NCBI GenBank assembly: GCA_964517145.1
Contig: CAZFBN010000130.1
Coordinates: forward strand, 1 to 16,171
Direction: 5' to 3'
DNA: 16,171 nt
From: JADJNW01 sp964517145
GTDB taxonomy: Bacteria; Bacteroidota; Bacteroidia; Chitinophagales; Saprospiraceae
The notes beneath the pieces were generated by a model. That model saw nothing but the letters and a program-made list of their open reading frames with translations. It made no database searches and was not told the DNA's origin. Below are positions 7,563-15,251 of the stretch, in pieces. Numbering within the stretch: the stretch's first letter is position 1; the number at the start of each line of letters is the position of its first letter. Both the position numbers and the translations under genes were made by a program.

Positions 7563-8087
7563 TTACTTTTTGAGTGAGGAAATCAAAGCAAACAATACCC
7601 ACGCCAGCCTATTTTCTACGCAAAGCCAGCATTGATTACGTCCTTGAAAATTGATGGAAACGGAACAGTTTGATAATCGTAAAAAATGACAAACGGGATA
7701 CCAATAAGCATTCGTTACATAATCGTCGGTGTCCAACTCTACCCTGAAATAATGCACCCGGAAAGACTTTAAAACACGTTGAAAAAAATTCCAGAAAAAG
7801 CGCCAGTTCGTCTTTGGTTTTTGTTTGGGAGTTGCTTTCCGGGTGCTTTTTTGCTTGTTTTTAGTTGGTTGAACAAAAAATTTGATAACCGAAAAATCTT
7901 TCCGCCAAAAAGGAAGACGGAGGCGCAACAGCACGTCATCATTGACCGGTAACAAATTGGCTTCAGCAATGCCCACCCAGCGCAGCGCGTACTCGTTTCG
8001 GCGCGTGTCAATCTGGAGATAAATGGGGCTGAATAATAACCAACCTATTAAAACAATCAAAACGCCAATGATGAGGAGTAGAATCAC
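7563..8087 (-). CDS. One-pass membrane protein resembling YtfI (DUF2953)
   Basis: The 174-residue product starts with one hydrophobic segment (residues 1-24, ILLLIIGVLIVLIGWLLF). A strand-rich region (LLRLRLPFWRKDFSVIKF), a lysine-rich linker (about 75-93) and an aromatic-rich C-terminal half (VHYFRVELDTDDYVTNAYWYP) follow. This plan resembles DUF2953/YtfI proteins, where a TG..YG motif replaces the TNAYWYP seen here. In Bacillus, ytfI lies directly next to ytfJ, exactly as here, and this context is the main support for the assignment. The start codon is GTG at 8085-8087; an in-frame TAG 15 bases upstream excludes a longer product, and no ATG is available. The function is unknown in any lineage. 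Confidence 0.72.
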   Translation of the reverse strand: MILLLIIGVLIVLIGWLLFSPIYLQIDTRRNEYALRWVGIAEANLLPVNDDVLLRLRLPFWRKDFSVIKFFVQPTKNKQKSTRKATPKQKPKTNWRFFWNFFQRVLKSFRVHYFRVELDTDDYVTNAYWYPVCHFLRLSNCSVSINFQGRNQCWLCVENRLAWVLFALISSLKK

Positions 8088-8215
8088 GTTGTTCGATTTT
8101 TCGAGCTATAAAGTGCAGCTTTTTTTCAAATGGTGCAGTGATTTTCGGCAGTATTCTACACTGATTTTTATCACTCTCCAATATTGATTTTTCTTTTTTA
8201 AAATGCAAATGTTGT

Positions 8216-8252
8216 AAAAAACAAAAGCGGATACCCGTGAAGGATACCCGCT
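8216..8252 (-). terminator. Intrinsic terminator after the outer-membrane receptor gene
   Basis: Read on the - strand, AGCGGGTATCC pairs with GGGTATCCGCT as an 11-bp stem with two G-U pairs and a 5-nt loop, followed at once by TTTGTTTTTT. On the + strand the same bases look like a direct repeat of GGATACCCG, because the G-U pairs become mismatches. It lies 93 bases downstream of the receptor stop and about 130 bases upstream of the YtfI-like gene, so it isolates the two units. Confidence 0.8.
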
Positions 8253-8345
8253 CTGTGCATGAAAAAGACCTTAGATTATTGTTTAGTCGATGGTTATTTA
8301 GTAGGATAGTTAAGTATTATAAAATTTAGCATAATGAAAAGCAGC

Positions 8346-10778
8346 TTAATTCTGCTTCACACGGCTTTGCTCTTCTTCGGTTGCAGTGCGGCGCTGGCGC
8401 GTCGGTTTCATTTCGGTGTTGCCAAATTTATATGTAAATGTAGCATTGACGCGGCGCGATTCAAAACGACCGGCAACTTGCGCATCAATATTATCCTGCT
8501 CAATGTCCACTTTCCAACGATTGGTAAAGAAAATATCAGTTACATTCACTTTCAAATTGCCTTTGCCTTTCCACAAAGTTTTGAACAGCCCGGCGTCAAT
8601 GGCGTATTGGGATTGGCTTTTGAACAAACCGTACACATTCGGCGAATTGTAAAAACCAGATATTTCAAATCGGAAACCTTTCGGCAATGTAAACGTATTA
8701 TTCATATAACCGTTATACGAAACCTGCTGATTATCAACTTCTCCTGTGGAAATGGTAGATTTAAAATGATTCATAAAACCCGATACATTCAAGCGAGCGC
8801 TCCACCAATCGGTCAATTTGATAGGTGCAGAAAGATTCAAACTCAGGTTGTCGAATGTTGCAAAATTGGCGCGGGTTTGATAAGTAGTACGCGCTTCGTC
8901 GTCCTGCTCCAAAACTTCCGTCATGGCATCATCGGTATGGCTATAGCTGGCGGTAATAATAAAGCTTTGTTTGAATCCATAATTCACTGAGAATGAATTG
9001 GTAAACTGCGGACGCAGGAACGGATTGCCTTTTCCAAAGGTGTATTGATCGAGGAAAAAGGTAAACGGATTCAAATCCTGGTAGGAAGGACGGTCAATGC
9101 GGCGACTGTAAGAATAGCTCATGCTATGGTCTTTGTTGATGGTGTGCGACAAACTTACACTCGGAAACAAGCTCAGGTAATCGCGTTTCACTCGCTTGTC
9201 CAGCGTCACCGAAAAGCCATCAGAAACCGTGTATTCATTTCGCAAGCCGAGTTGCACACTAAAACCTTTGAATTGTTTATTCGCATTGATGTAACCTGCG
9301 TGGATGGATTCTTTGTACTCAAATTGATTCGTTAAAAGTGAATCAATCACCCACTGATCGCCCTGATTTCGGGTAAAATCAATGCCGTTTTCTGTTTCTA
9401 CCAAGCTTGTTTTCCAACCAGCTTCCAAATTGATGCCGCCTTTCAGTGGCTGCGTGTAGTCAATTTTTGCCGCTTTGATGGTCACGCCGGAGAAGTTGGT
9501 GCTGCGCAACAAATTGGGGGTGGCTACTTCTTCATTATTATTATTAAAAAAGTAATTATTACTTTGCTGATTTGCCGGATTATCATATTTTGAATAATCT
9601 GCATCCAATGTAATTTCCCCGCCTTTTTCATTTAGTACCTGGCGCCAGTTGACATTATACGTAAAATTGTCCCAATCTTCGCGTGTATTCGTGCGGGCGC
9701 GCACGTTGGAGAAAGGCTCTGGATTAGCGCCGGTAATCAACGTATTAATCTTCGCATCGTCTTTCCAATAGCCAGAATTGCCCGAAAACAGAACGCCGAT
9801 AGTCGTATTTTTACCAATATAATAATCCAGTCCTGCTTTATAATTATGCGCAGCAAATTCCATTTTGCGGCGATTGCTTTGGTCGAAAATAGATTTTGAC
9901 CCTTCAAACGGAATTTCGCGATAAATCGTCATATTATTAAAATTCTCCGCGGTATTAAAGGTATAATTCCCAAAGAAATTAAATTTTTTCTGACGATAAT
10001 TGAATTGCAAACCCGAATTTGCCTTGGGGTAGCGCCCGTAGCCACCACCCAGCGTGAGCGTGCCATTCAACCCCAGGTTTTTATCTTTTTTCAATTTGAT
10101 ATTAATAATACCGGCATTACCCGCTGCATCATATTTCGCCGAAGGATTATGTATAATTTCAATCTTTTCAATATTATTAGCGGGCATCGCTTCGAGCATA
10201 CGCGACACTTCCTCTGCCGAAAGATAAGATTGTTTGCCATCAATCATTACGAGTACGCCTTGCTTGCCTTTCAACGCAATCCGATTGTTATTATCCACCG
10301 TGACGCCGGGCGCTTTGGCTAATAATTCCAACCCGTTATTACCCGCTGCAACAGAACTGCCTTCAACATTGACAACTAATTTGTCGTTTTGCATTTCGAT
10401 GAACGGTTTTTGCGCCACTACCGAAACTTCTTTCAGCGTGACGCCGTCAGTAAGTTGCATCACCGGAATTTTTACATTGGCGGAAGCCACTTCTACAGGA
10501 CCGTAATAATTCGTTTCGTAGCCAACCATCGTCGCCGAAATCAGGTAGGAGCCATTATCCACCATTTTAAACAAATACGCGCCGGTAGAATCGGTAATTG
10601 TGCCTTTCACAAGGCTGGAATCTTTTGGATTCAACAGCAGCACATTCGTAAAATCAAGCGGCTCACCTGCCTGATTGGTAATGTTACCAACGATGCTTGC
10701 TTTATCGCTGTCTTGGGCAAAGAGGAAATTGGTAAACAGTAGGGTGACAAAAGTGAGTGTCGGGAAAATCTTTTTCAT
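8346..10778 (-). CDS. Outer-membrane beta-barrel receptor (TonB-dependent receptor-like, carboxypeptidase-regulatory-like N-domain)
   Basis: The 810-residue protein has a signal peptide at 1-22 (MKKIFPTLTF ... FLFAQ). A carboxypeptidase-regulatory-like domain covers about 28-112 (SIVGNITNQAGEPLDFTNV, GYETN). A plug domain covers about 120-230 (LELLAKAPGVTVD, VLVMIDGK, MLEAMPANNIEKIEIIHNPSAKYDA). The rest is a beta barrel of about 570 residues, ending in a polar tail RRTATEEEQSRVKQN typical of the Bacteroidota outer_membrane_beta-barrel_3 type. It would sit in the outer membrane; the substrate is unknown, and no SusD partner or sigma/anti-sigma pair adjoins it. The start at 10778 gives an immediate signal peptide. 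An ATG at 11039 would add 87 unlikely residues running across a + strand promoter. A near-match to a -7 box on - (AAATTTTG, 10853-10860) may drive it. Confidence 0.9.
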   Translation of the reverse strand: MKKIFPTLTFVTLLFTNFLFAQDSDKASIVGNITNQAGEPLDFTNVLLLNPKDSSLVKGTITDSTGAYLFKMVDNGSYLISATMVGYETNYYGPVEVASANVKIPVMQLTDGVTLKEVSVVAQKPFIEMQNDKLVVNVEGSSVAAGNNGLELLAKAPGVTVDNNNRIALKGKQGVLVMIDGKQSYLSAEEVSRMLEAMPANNIEKIEIIHNPSAKYDAAGNAGIINIKLKKDKNLGLNGTLTLGGGYGRYPKANSGLQFNYRQKKFNFFGNYTFNTAENFNNMTIYREIPFEGSKSIFDQSNRRKMEFAAHNYKAGLDYYIGKNTTIGVLFSGNSGYWKDDAKINTLITGANPEPFSNVRARTNTREDWDNFTYNVNWRQVLNEKGGEITLDADYSKYDNPANQQSNNYFFNNNNEEVATPNLLRSTNFSGVTIKAAKIDYTQPLKGGINLEAGWKTSLVETENGIDFTRNQGDQWVIDSLLTNQFEYKESIHAGYINANKQFKGFSVQLGLRNEYTVSDGFSVTLDKRVKRDYLSLFPSVSLSHTINKDHSMSYSYSRRIDRPSYQDLNPFTFFLDQYTFGKGNPFLRPQFTNSFSVNYGFKQSFIITASYSHTDDAMTEVLEQDDEARTTYQTRANFATFDNLSLNLSAPIKLTDWWSARLNVSGFMNHFKSTISTGEVDNQQVSYNGYMNNTFTLPKGFRFEISGFYNSPNVYGLFKSQSQYAIDAGLFKTLWKGKGNLKVNVTDIFFTNRWKVDIEQDNIDAQVAGRFESRRVNATFTYKFGNTEMKPTRQRRTATEEEQSRVKQN

Positions 10779-11006
10779 GTTGATTCTTAATTTTTCGTTA
10801 AAAAGAGTGATTTCTTGTGCAGGGGACGTCAGCTGGAAGCACCTTGTTACAGCAAAATTTTTTTTTAACGACGAGTGATACTTTTTGCCGGGTTCAACGT
10901 CATAAAATAAACGACTAAAAACTGAGTGTTTTTTCGAGAGAAAGTCATTTTTGATTGTTCTAACTCCTACAAGCACTTTGCCAATAAAAAAGGTGAGAAG
11001 GATTTC

Positions 11007-11014
11007 TAACTTTG
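11007..11014 (+). promoter_or_regulatory. Bacteroidota-type -7 box upstream of terC
   Basis: TAACTTTG matches TAnnTTTG exactly and is followed by CGGC. A TTTG at 10977-10980 is a possible -33 element, but the 26-base gap is longer than the usual 19-21. If used, the transcript would have a leader of about 110 nt before terC. Confidence 0.45.
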
Positions 11015-11037
11015 CGGCAATTTTTACATTTAATTTC

Positions 11038-11103
11038 ATGACAGGCTTTAGCGAAAAACTTTCGCATTTTTTGAATAAAAGGATACGAAAACCGAGGGTT
11101 TGA
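11038..11103 (+). CDS. Possible 21-residue leader peptide upstream of terC
   Basis: An ATG at 11038 opens a 21-codon frame, MTGFSEKLSHFLNKRIRKPRV, ending at TGA 11101-11103. It lies wholly inside the presumed terC leader and contains the terminator-like hairpin at 11051-11072. Its stop is one base before the heptad repeats that precede terC. No homologue is recognised and it may be chance; its position relative to the hairpin is the only reason to list it. Confidence 0.25.
   Translation: MTGFSEKLSHFLNKRIRKPRV
11051..11072 (+). terminator. Terminator-like hairpin in the terC leader (possible attenuator)
   Basis: GCGAAA 11051-11056 pairs with TTTCGC 11060-11065 over a 3-nt loop, followed by A and TTTTTT at 11067-11072. 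This is a small but classical intrinsic terminator, placed between a good -7 box and the terC start with no + strand gene in front of it. Confidence 0.5.
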
Positions 11104-11104
11104 A

Positions 11105-11125
11105 TGTCTAAAGTCTAATATCTAA
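11105..11125 (+). repeat. Three 7-nt repeats ending in TCTAA before terC
   Basis: TGTCTAA, AGTCTAA and TATCTAA follow each other without gaps. The next seven bases bring the register to within two bases of the ATG at 11135. The same 7-nt spacing is seen before nth and before the glycosyltransferase, with different unit sequences. Confidence 0.6.
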
Positions 11126-11134
11126 ATTGCAGGA

Positions 11135-12124
11135 ATGATACTTTGGATTATTTTTTTGTTGATTGTATTTGCACTACTAGCGCTCGATTTGGGCGTTTTT
11201 CACAAAAGTCCGCATTCGATTACCACTAAGGAAGCAGTGGGATGGACGACGCTGTGGGTGGCACTGGCATTTTTATTTAGCATTGTGGTCTATTTTGCTT
11301 ATGAAAATGAATGGGTCGCTAATCCTGAAAATTTGCACGGGCGCGAAGCGGTCATTGAGTACATTACAGGCTATCTAATTGAGCAATCGCTCAGTATGGA
11401 TAATATTTTTGTAATAGCTGTTATTTTTACTTATTTTAAAATTCCAAAATTATACCAACACCGGGTGTTGTTTTGGGGTATTTTGGGTGCGTTGGTGTTC
11501 CGGGGCATCATGATTGGCGTGGGTACTGTGCTTATTCAGCGATTTGAATGGATTATTTATGTTTTTGGCGCGCTGCTGCTGTATTCTGCTTACCGAATGC
11601 TAAAATCGCATGGCGAGGATGTACACCCCGACCAGAATCCAGTGATTAAAATAGTACGGCGCTTTTTTCCGGTTACAGAAAATTTTCACGAAGATCATTT
11701 TTTTGTAAAGCAGGGCAATGTAACCGTTGCTACGCCTTTGTTTATTGCTTTGATGGTGGTAGAAACGACCGATATCATGTTTGCAGTGGATAGCATTCCT
11801 GCCATTTTCGCCATTACGCGCGATCCATTTATCGTTTTTACTTCTAATATTTTTGCCATCATGGGCTTGCGTTCCTTGTATTTTGTGCTGGCGGCGGTGC
11901 TCGATAAATTCCAGTATTTGAAATATAGCCTGGTTTTTATTCTGGCGTTTGTAGGCGTCAAGATGCTCGTTAGTGACTTCGTGCACTTGCCGGCATGGGT
12001 TTCCCTGGCGGTCATCGTAGTGGCAATGGCGGTGGGCATTGCAGCATCGTGGTCAAGTTACAAGGAAAATAAGGAAGCAGAAAAAGCAATCGCCGAAGAG
12101 CCTGCTGATATGCAGGAAATGTAA
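11135..12124 (+). CDS. TerC/Alx-family integral membrane transporter (probable Mn2+ exporter)
   Basis: The 329-residue protein is highly hydrophobic, with about eight or nine membrane segments from residue 2 to 305 and an acidic, charged tail (ENKEAEKAIAEEPADMQEM). The family signatures are LIEQSLSMDNIFV at 81-93 and ETTDIMFAVDSIPAIFAIT at 210-228. Both carry the membrane acidic residues (Glu83, Asp89, Asp213, Asp219) thought to handle the metal. TerC/Alx proteins export Mn2+ and can help load secreted metalloenzymes. The full-length match and the N-terminal DLGVFHK motif favour the Alx-type subgroup over the tellurite-operon form, since no ter operon is nearby. An MscS-type gene follows 61 bp downstream with no terminator between. 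Confidence 0.92.
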   Translation: MILWIIFLLIVFALLALDLGVFHKSPHSITTKEAVGWTTLWVALAFLFSIVVYFAYENEWVANPENLHGREAVIEYITGYLIEQSLSMDNIFVIAVIFTYFKIPKLYQHRVLFWGILGALVFRGIMIGVGTVLIQRFEWIIYVFGALLLYSAYRMLKSHGEDVHPDQNPVIKIVRRFFPVTENFHEDHFFVKQGNVTVATPLFIALMVVETTDIMFAVDSIPAIFAITRDPFIVFTSNIFAIMGLRSLYFVLAAVLDKFQYLKYSLVFILAFVGVKMLVSDFVHLPAWVSLAVIVVAMAVGIAASWSSYKENKEAEKAIAEEPADMQEM

Positions 12125-12185
12125 TGTTGAAAAAACTTTTATATCAAAAAGAGCTTTCTTTAATAAAACGCTCACTTTCAGGCTT

Positions 12186-13097
12186 ATGATGAAAAGAAGG
12201 TTGCTCATTTTGGTACGACTTGTGGCATTGACGTTATTCATCGTTGCCAGAGTCAATTACCATGAGTGGCTGATGGAATTTAAGATTTCGCCAGCACGCA
12301 ACCCTCGACTGGTTGACTTGATTGACTTGTTTCTTGGCTTTGGCATATTTGCATTGTCGGCAAATCTGATTGTTGTACTGCTCTCTTGGCTCTATCGGCG
12401 CAGCAAGCAAATTCCGTACAACCAACCCGACAATGTCGTTTTGGGGTTGCAAAATATTTACTATTTATTGCTGGGAGGCGCAACCATTGTGCTGGTGCTG
12501 GCTTTTATGGGGGTGCCGCCAGAGAATTTATTCACGTCCCTGAGTTTGGTCGCCGCAGCCATTGCAATTGTATCCAAAGATTATATTTCGGAGATTATCA
12601 GTGGCATGATTATCAGCTTTTCGCGAGAGATTTCGATTGGCGATTATATAAAAATCGGTACGCACAAAGGTAAAATTATAGATTTGAACCTGACGAAGAT
12701 CGTCTTTCTGAATGAAGATGATGACATCATGTACATTCCGAATAATACGGTTTTCAACAGCGAAATTGTCAACTACACCCGCAAGCAAATCAAGCGTGTC
12801 AATATTGAATTTGAAGTGGATTTGAAAGCGATTAAAAACGTAGAAGCGCTGGAAGCAGACTTGATCGAAGCAGTGAAAGATTACCACGAGTACATTCAGC
12901 CGGGAAGTTTTGCTTTAAAAATTGGCGACATTAAAAAAGACAGCCTGACCTTGAAATTCCAATACATTCTCAATCAAATCAATCGCGAACTGGAGCAAGA
13001 CATCCGCCGCAAAACCGTACGCAGCCTGGTCAATTACGTCAAGAAAAATCTCAACGCCGCCGCCAATGCGTCAACCGTAAAAACAACGAACCAGTAA
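12186..13097 (+). CDS. MscS-family mechanosensitive ion channel
   Basis: The 303-residue protein has membrane segments at about 5-24, 46-68 and 92-110. A pore helix region with small residues follows (LFTSLSLVAAAIAIVSKDYISEIISGMII, 115-143). Next is the cytosolic beta domain, with GDYIKIGTHKGKIIDLNLTKIVF and IPNNTVFNSEIVNYTR, both standard for MscS. Such channels open on hypo-osmotic swelling to release solutes. The start is ATG at 12186 or the adjacent ATG at 12189. An in-frame ATG at 12039 would overlap terC by 86 bases and add a basic stretch with no family counterpart. It probably shares a transcript with terC. A long hairpin overlaps its stop codon. Confidence 0.92.
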   Translation: MMKRRLLILVRLVALTLFIVARVNYHEWLMEFKISPARNPRLVDLIDLFLGFGIFALSANLIVVLLSWLYRRSKQIPYNQPDNVVLGLQNIYYLLLGGATIVLVLAFMGVPPENLFTSLSLVAAAIAIVSKDYISEIISGMIISFSREISIGDYIKIGTHKGKIIDLNLTKIVFLNEDDDIMYIPNNTVFNSEIVNYTRKQIKRVNIEFEVDLKAIKNVEALEADLIEAVKDYHEYIQPGSFALKIGDIKKDSLTLKFQYILNQINRELEQDIRRKTVRSLVNYVKKNLNAAANASTVKTTNQ

Positions 13098-13134
13098 TCC
13101 GGCATCTTTCCTCCACATACCGGATTACTGGTTC
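13088..13134. terminator. Perfect 15-bp stem-loop overlapping the MscS stop codon
   Basis: 13088-13102 is the exact reverse complement of 13120-13134, with a 17-nt loop. The left arm includes the stop codon TAA at 13095-13097. No T tract follows on +. On -, the arm is followed five bases after by GTTTTTA, so it may serve mainly as the terminator of the converging gamma-glutamyltransferase gene. Confidence 0.65.
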
Positions 13135-13144
13135 CTTCCATCAT

Positions 13145-13189
13145 CCCCCTATTCTCCCAGTTCCCTATCCCCCCATCACCCCATCGCCC
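13145..13189 (-). other. G-quadruplex motif with six G-tracts on the - strand
   Basis: On + there are six runs of C: 13145-13149, 13156-13158, 13163-13165, 13069+100 to 13174 (six C), 13179-13182 and 13187-13189. Spacers are 6, 4, 3, 4 and 4 bases. The - strand therefore satisfies the G3+N1-7 rule over all six tracts. It lies 4 bases beyond the stop of the gamma-glutamyltransferase gene, in its 3' untranslated region. Confidence 0.65.
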
Positions 13190-13192
13190 TCC

Positions 13193-15049
13193 TTACCACC
13201 CAATTCCATAATCCTCGCCATGATTACTCGATCCACCCCACATGGAGCCATTTTTCCAATCAAAAAAGATCGCGTTGATCGGTCCTGAGGTGCGGTCGTC
13301 CACCTCCAGGGTATAACCCATCTGACGCAGCGCCTTTCGCGTCCAGGGCGGCGTACTTTCGTGAATGAGCATTACACCCTTGCGAATTTCGTGATCCCCA
13401 AAAGCGCTTCGCATCTGAAAAGAATTCATATTTGCTGCCTCTGCCGCTTCCTGCACATTCATACCAAACTCCACCATATTCAAAAAAAACTGCAACAAAT
13501 TCTGATCCTGGCTATCTCCACCCTGTACCGCAAAAGAAAGGTAGGGCTTGCCCTCTTTCAATGCCAGAGAGGGCGTGAGCGTTGCGCGCGGGCGCTTGCC
13601 AGGCTCCACCACATTGAAGGGATTTTCCTCTTTTTTCAATACAAAACTCTGCATGCGCTGACTCAAACCAACCCCTGTATTGCCTGCAATCACCGCTGGA
13701 ATCCAACCACCACTAGGCGTTACCGACACGACCCAACCCTCTTCATCTGCTGCTTGAATAGAAGTAGTGCCCATGTAAAACGATTCATCTTTCGGAAAAT
13801 CCTCATTATCATTGAATTGTGGTGGCGCAGTATATGTCACATCCTTGTTCCAGTTTTCCAAATATTGCAAATAGGGGTTCACTTTTCCTTCAAATGGATA
13901 CGGGTCACCGGGCTTGGCATTCGCATCATTCTTTTCCCAATTGATCTGCTGCACCCGCTGTTTGGCATATTCTTTCGACAACAAACCTTTCATGGGTTCC
14001 TCCGGCGCAAAGTATGGATCGCCATAATAAAAATCGCGGTCGGCAAAGGTCATATTCATCACTTGATACAAACCATGCAAATATTTAGCGGTGTTATACC
14101 CCATGCAGCTCATATCCAATTGTTCCATCATATTCAGCGCTTGCAACATCACCGGACCCTGCACCCACGACTTCAATTTATACACCTCAATGCCTTTATA
14201 ATTCGTCATTTCTGGCTCTTCGATATACACTTTCCAATTTGCCAGGTCTGCTTTTGTAATCAAACCGCCTTGTTCCTGTGTGCCCCGCACCAATTCATCG
14301 GCTATATCGCCTTTATAAAAACGCTCATACGCTGCATAAATCGCTTCCTTGCGCGACTTTCCTTTTTTCAACGCCGCCTGTTCTGCTTCCACCATTTTTT
14401 GTAGCGTTTGCAGCAAATCTGTTTGTTTAAAAATCTCCCCGGCATACGGCGCCTCGCGATCCTTTTCACCCAAATGTGGCAACATTACTTTTGCCGAATA
14501 TTTCCATTCTTTGATGCGTTTCTTATTACTTTCTATGCTGTTCGCCGTTTGTGCCTCAATCGGATAGCCTGCTGCTAATTCCATTGCTGGTGCCAGCACT
14601 TGCTTCAAACTCATTGTACCATACTCCGCTAACATCGTTGTTAAACCTCCAGGTGTGCCAGGCGTCACTGCTGCCAGGGGACCATACTGCGGCGGATATT
14701 TCAGGTCCTTTTTCAAAAAGAAATCGGCGCTTGCCCCAGTTGGCGCCACGCCCAAAGCATTGATTGCAATGACTTTCTTTGTTTTTGGATGGTAAATCAG
14801 TGCCTGCGTTTCGCCGCCCCAACTCAGCACATCCCACATGGTACACGTCGCTGCCAGCATTGCACACGCCGCATCCACAGCGTTGCCACCCTGATTAAAA
14901 ATCTGTGCACCAGCAGATGCCGCCAGCGGTTTGCCGGTGATTGCCATCCAATGTTTGGCGTGCAAAACAGGCTTTTGTGTTTGCTGTGCTTGCATTTTTA
15001 CAAACAGGCAAGCCAATACAATCATCGGAATGAGTTTTATTCCTTTCAT
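13193..15049 (-). CDS. Secreted gamma-glutamyltransferase-family N-terminal nucleophile hydrolase
   Basis: The 618-residue protein has a signal peptide at 1-21 (MKGIKLIPMIVLACLFVKMQA). The family plan follows: ASAGAQIFNQGGNAVDAACAM at 44-64, TPGTPGGL at 129-136, QGPVMLQALNMME at 297-309. The autoprocessing region is GTTSIQAADEEGWVVSVT at 427-444, then RPRATLTPSLAL at 486-497 and AVQGGDSQDQN at 507-517. By family knowledge, Thr428 would become the N-terminal nucleophile of a small subunit of about 190 residues. The usual TTH is TTS here, and the SPGG-type oxyanion motif is replaced by QGGDSQ, so the substrate may be another acyl or gamma-glutamyl compound. It probably acts in the periplasm. 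The start at 15049 is preferred over ATG 15085 because the signal peptide begins there and a -7 box overlaps the longer form. Confidence 0.87.
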   Translation of the reverse strand: MKGIKLIPMIVLACLFVKMQAQQTQKPVLHAKHWMAITGKPLAASAGAQIFNQGGNAVDAACAMLAATCTMWDVLSWGGETQALIYHPKTKKVIAINALGVAPTGASADFFLKKDLKYPPQYGPLAAVTPGTPGGLTTMLAEYGTMSLKQVLAPAMELAAGYPIEAQTANSIESNKKRIKEWKYSAKVMLPHLGEKDREAPYAGEIFKQTDLLQTLQKMVEAEQAALKKGKSRKEAIYAAYERFYKGDIADELVRGTQEQGGLITKADLANWKVYIEEPEMTNYKGIEVYKLKSWVQGPVMLQALNMMEQLDMSCMGYNTAKYLHGLYQVMNMTFADRDFYYGDPYFAPEEPMKGLLSKEYAKQRVQQINWEKNDANAKPGDPYPFEGKVNPYLQYLENWNKDVTYTAPPQFNDNEDFPKDESFYMGTTSIQAADEEGWVVSVTPSGGWIPAVIAGNTGVGLSQRMQSFVLKKEENPFNVVEPGKRPRATLTPSLALKEGKPYLSFAVQGGDSQDQNLLQFFLNMVEFGMNVQEAAEAANMNSFQMRSAFGDHEIRKGVMLIHESTPPWTRKALRQMGYTLEVDDRTSGPINAIFFDWKNGSMWGGSSNHGEDYGIGW

Positions 15050-15082
15050 AATATGGATTTTAGGTAAACTTGGTGTAATCTT

Positions 15083-15090
15083 CAAATTTA
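15083..15090 (-). promoter_or_regulatory. -7 box for the gamma-glutamyltransferase-family gene
   Basis: The - strand reads TAAATTTG, an exact match to TAnnTTTG. It would start transcription about 27 bases before the ATG at 15049. No -33 element at the right spacing was found. Confidence 0.45.
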
Positions 15091-15251
15091 ATACCTCGGC
15101 TGCACATTTGATAATAAAAAATCAGCAATGTTGTTGAAATCAGCATTTCTAACATGATTGAATGTACCGCATCAGGCGAATTTTAAAATGCTGAAAATAT
15201 TGATTTTGACAAAATGATCGACTTCCCCACAAAAATTTCTTCAAAATCTAC

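Larger units (their letters stand above)
10779..11134. other. Divergent intergenic region between the receptor and terC
   Basis: These 356 bases hold no full-length gene. They contain a T9 tract at 10858-10866 and an exact + strand -7 box at 11007-11014. A small upstream ORF at 11038-11103 has a terminator-like hairpin inside it, and a three-copy heptad repeat lies just before terC. No IS end or tRNA was seen. Confidence 0.7.

Noticed and set aside
8226..8252. Direct repeat GGATACCCG, as a possible operator or attachment site
   Set aside because: On the - strand it folds, with two G-U pairs, into an 11-bp terminator stem followed by a T tract, which explains it fully.
8334..8990. A 218-codon open frame on + opposite the outer-membrane receptor
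   Set aside because: It is antisense to the beta-barrel end, has no recognisable motif and starts in the receptor's 3' region; it is best explained as a shadow frame.
10779..11039. Longer start for the outer-membrane receptor at 11039
   Set aside because: It would bury the signal peptide behind 87 residues without family similarity and overlap a good + strand -7 box.
11015..11134. yybP-ykoY manganese riboswitch before terC
   Set aside because: Only about 30-45 bases lie between the presumed start and the terminator-like hairpin, too few for that aptamer, and its conserved loop sequences were not seen.
12039..12185. Longer start for the MscS-type channel inside terC
   Set aside because: The added segment is basic and low in similarity, and overlaps terC by 86 bases; the double ATG at 12186/12189 precedes the first membrane helix directly.
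13361..14404. A 347-codon open frame on + opposite the gamma-glutamyltransferase gene
   Set aside because: Its translation is rich in His, Ile, Phe and Cys with no domain, as expected for an antisense shadow of a real gene; the - strand frame has clear family motifs.
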